Source: Planctomycetota bacterium (GTDB lineage: Bacteria; Planctomycetota; Planctomycetia; Pirellulales; Lacipirellulaceae). Taken from it: a DNA stretch of 14,221 nucleotides. Below the pieces are notes generated by a model, which saw nothing but the letters and a program-made list of their open reading frames with translations, did not search any database and was not told where the DNA came from. The first letter of the stretch is position 1; the number at the start of each line of letters is the position of its first letter. The position numbers and the translations under genes are program-made. Below, in pieces: positions 13,749 through 14,221 of the stretch. Where the stretch lies: the NCBI GenBank assembly GCA_024278035.1, contig JAJRUA010000338.1, positions 1 to 14,221 on the forward strand, given 5' to 3'.

Positions 13749-14221
13749 CTCGATGAACCCCGAGGAACAGCTTGTTTCCTCGGGGTTTTTTCGTTTTCAC
13801 GCCGACGCGGGTTCCCGCCAGTCTTGTCAGCAATTGCCTCTGATTTGCACCAATTGTCAGGATTTGGTGCAACCGTTGGTGCAACCAAACTTGGGGCCGT
13901 TGTGTCGTCGGTTCCGGTGGCTCGCTGCCGGTGGTCGTTCGGTACGCGATCAAGTGGCAGCCACGGCAAGGCGTCGAGCGCTCCCGCTACGTCCAGCACT
14001 CTCGGGTCGGTGTAGACGTTCATCGTCAGGTCGATCGACGAATGCCGCAACGCTGCTTGTGCGGTCCTTGGAGCAACGCCCCCCCCGCTGACAGCAGCGA
14101 GCCGAACGAATGGCGTAAGGCGTGAATGTCGAGCGTATGGCCCCGGTCGTCTTGCTTGGCAATGCCTGCCACGGCTAGATCACGATCGAACGCCTTAATC
14201 AGCCCACGGGGCACGTCCAGC
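13694..14221 (-). pseudogene. Tyrosine recombinase (site-specific integrase), 3' half, frameshifted, partial at right edge
   Basis: Reading leftwards from the right edge, the frame gives PRGLIKAFDRDLAVAGI, then GHTLDIHALRHSFGSLLSAGG, with the catalytic His and Arg of the HxLR box. In another frame it continues VAPRTAQAALRHSSIDLTMN and then VYTDPRVLDVAGALDALP, with the second catalytic His and the nucleophilic Tyr. The frames join at eight G (complement of 14079-14086). One extra G or two fewer would restore a continuous protein. The C-terminal tail after ALDALP contains an APTVAP segment and finally reads antisense through the terminator and tRNA-Asp (ending DGNRTRNLRIDSPVL) to a TAA within the tRNA D-loop. 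The family catalyses integration and excision of mobile elements, here at tRNA-Asp. The N-terminal part lies outside. The shift may be real decay, slippage, or a sequencing error in the homopolymer. Confidence 0.85.
13756..13791 (+). terminator. Strong intrinsic terminator of tRNA-Asp
   Basis: A 10-bp stem CCCCGAGGAA (13758-13767) / TTCCTCGGGG (13776-13785) with an 8-nt loop is followed by six T (13786-13791). It ends the tRNA transcript on the plus strand. The same DNA encodes part of the recombinase C-terminus on the other strand, where no T-run follows the hairpin. Confidence 0.9.

Noticed and set aside
13153..13953. 266-codon minus-strand frame with TGIEPATSGSTVRCSNQLSYGA
   Set aside because: That peptide is the antisense translation of the tRNA-Asp gene, a well-known annotation artefact. 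The rest has no family features and overlaps the real small membrane protein and recombinase.
13639..14091. 150-codon plus-strand frame across the tRNA
   Set aside because: It reads through a functional tRNA and terminator and is antisense to the recombinase catalytic motifs.

Overview
The window looks like a chromosomal segment of a Planctomycetota bacterium, probably of the Pirellulales type. This rests on four things: a short membrane protein opening with the RFSIRDLLLW-type N-terminus common in that phylum; several palindromic intergenic repeat families between housekeeping genes; start codons that mostly follow pyrimidine-rich leaders rather than Shine-Dalgarno sites; and a tyrosine recombinase whose C-terminus reads into a tRNA gene. 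The assignment is inference from pattern recognition, not from a search.

Left part (1-4742). The first codons of a CYTH-type protein run off the left edge on the minus strand. Then come a small membrane protein (231-821, +) and a convergent UDP-sugar pyrophosphorylase of the UAP1/AGX family (978-2393, -). A divergent metK follows (2687-4060, +), overlapping ispF by 22 nt. The spaces hold at least five repeat types. One of them has replaced the end of metK, so the protein carries an unusual tail of about 55 residues and the same DNA is the leader of ispF.

Middle part (4743-11196, all +). cysS has a duplicated C-terminal helical module. It is followed by hicB and a hicA copy killed by one in-frame TAA, then ruvC, ruvA, two tandem paralogous alpha/beta hydrolases, and ruvB. 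All three Holliday-junction genes are present, but the two hydrolases sit between ruvA and ruvB. The first hydrolase overlaps ruvA by 8 nt. The second ends inside a long palindrome.

Right part (11302-14221). Three minus-strand genes probably form a unit: a 62-residue one-helix protein, a membrane-anchored degenerate GGDEF protein that keeps its c-di-GMP inhibitory-site motif, and a secreted protein of unknown function. After them come tRNA-Asp(GTC) with a strong intrinsic terminator and, antisense to it, the 3' half of a tyrosine recombinase. The recombinase stops inside the tRNA and is frameshifted at a run of eight G. This is the left border of an integrated element or its remnant, which continues beyond the window.

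No complete new system is evident. The most unusual signals are the palindromic repeats captured as protein C-termini, the broken toxin beside an intact antitoxin, the I-site-bearing inactive GGDEF domain, and the recombinase/tRNA/terminator overlap.
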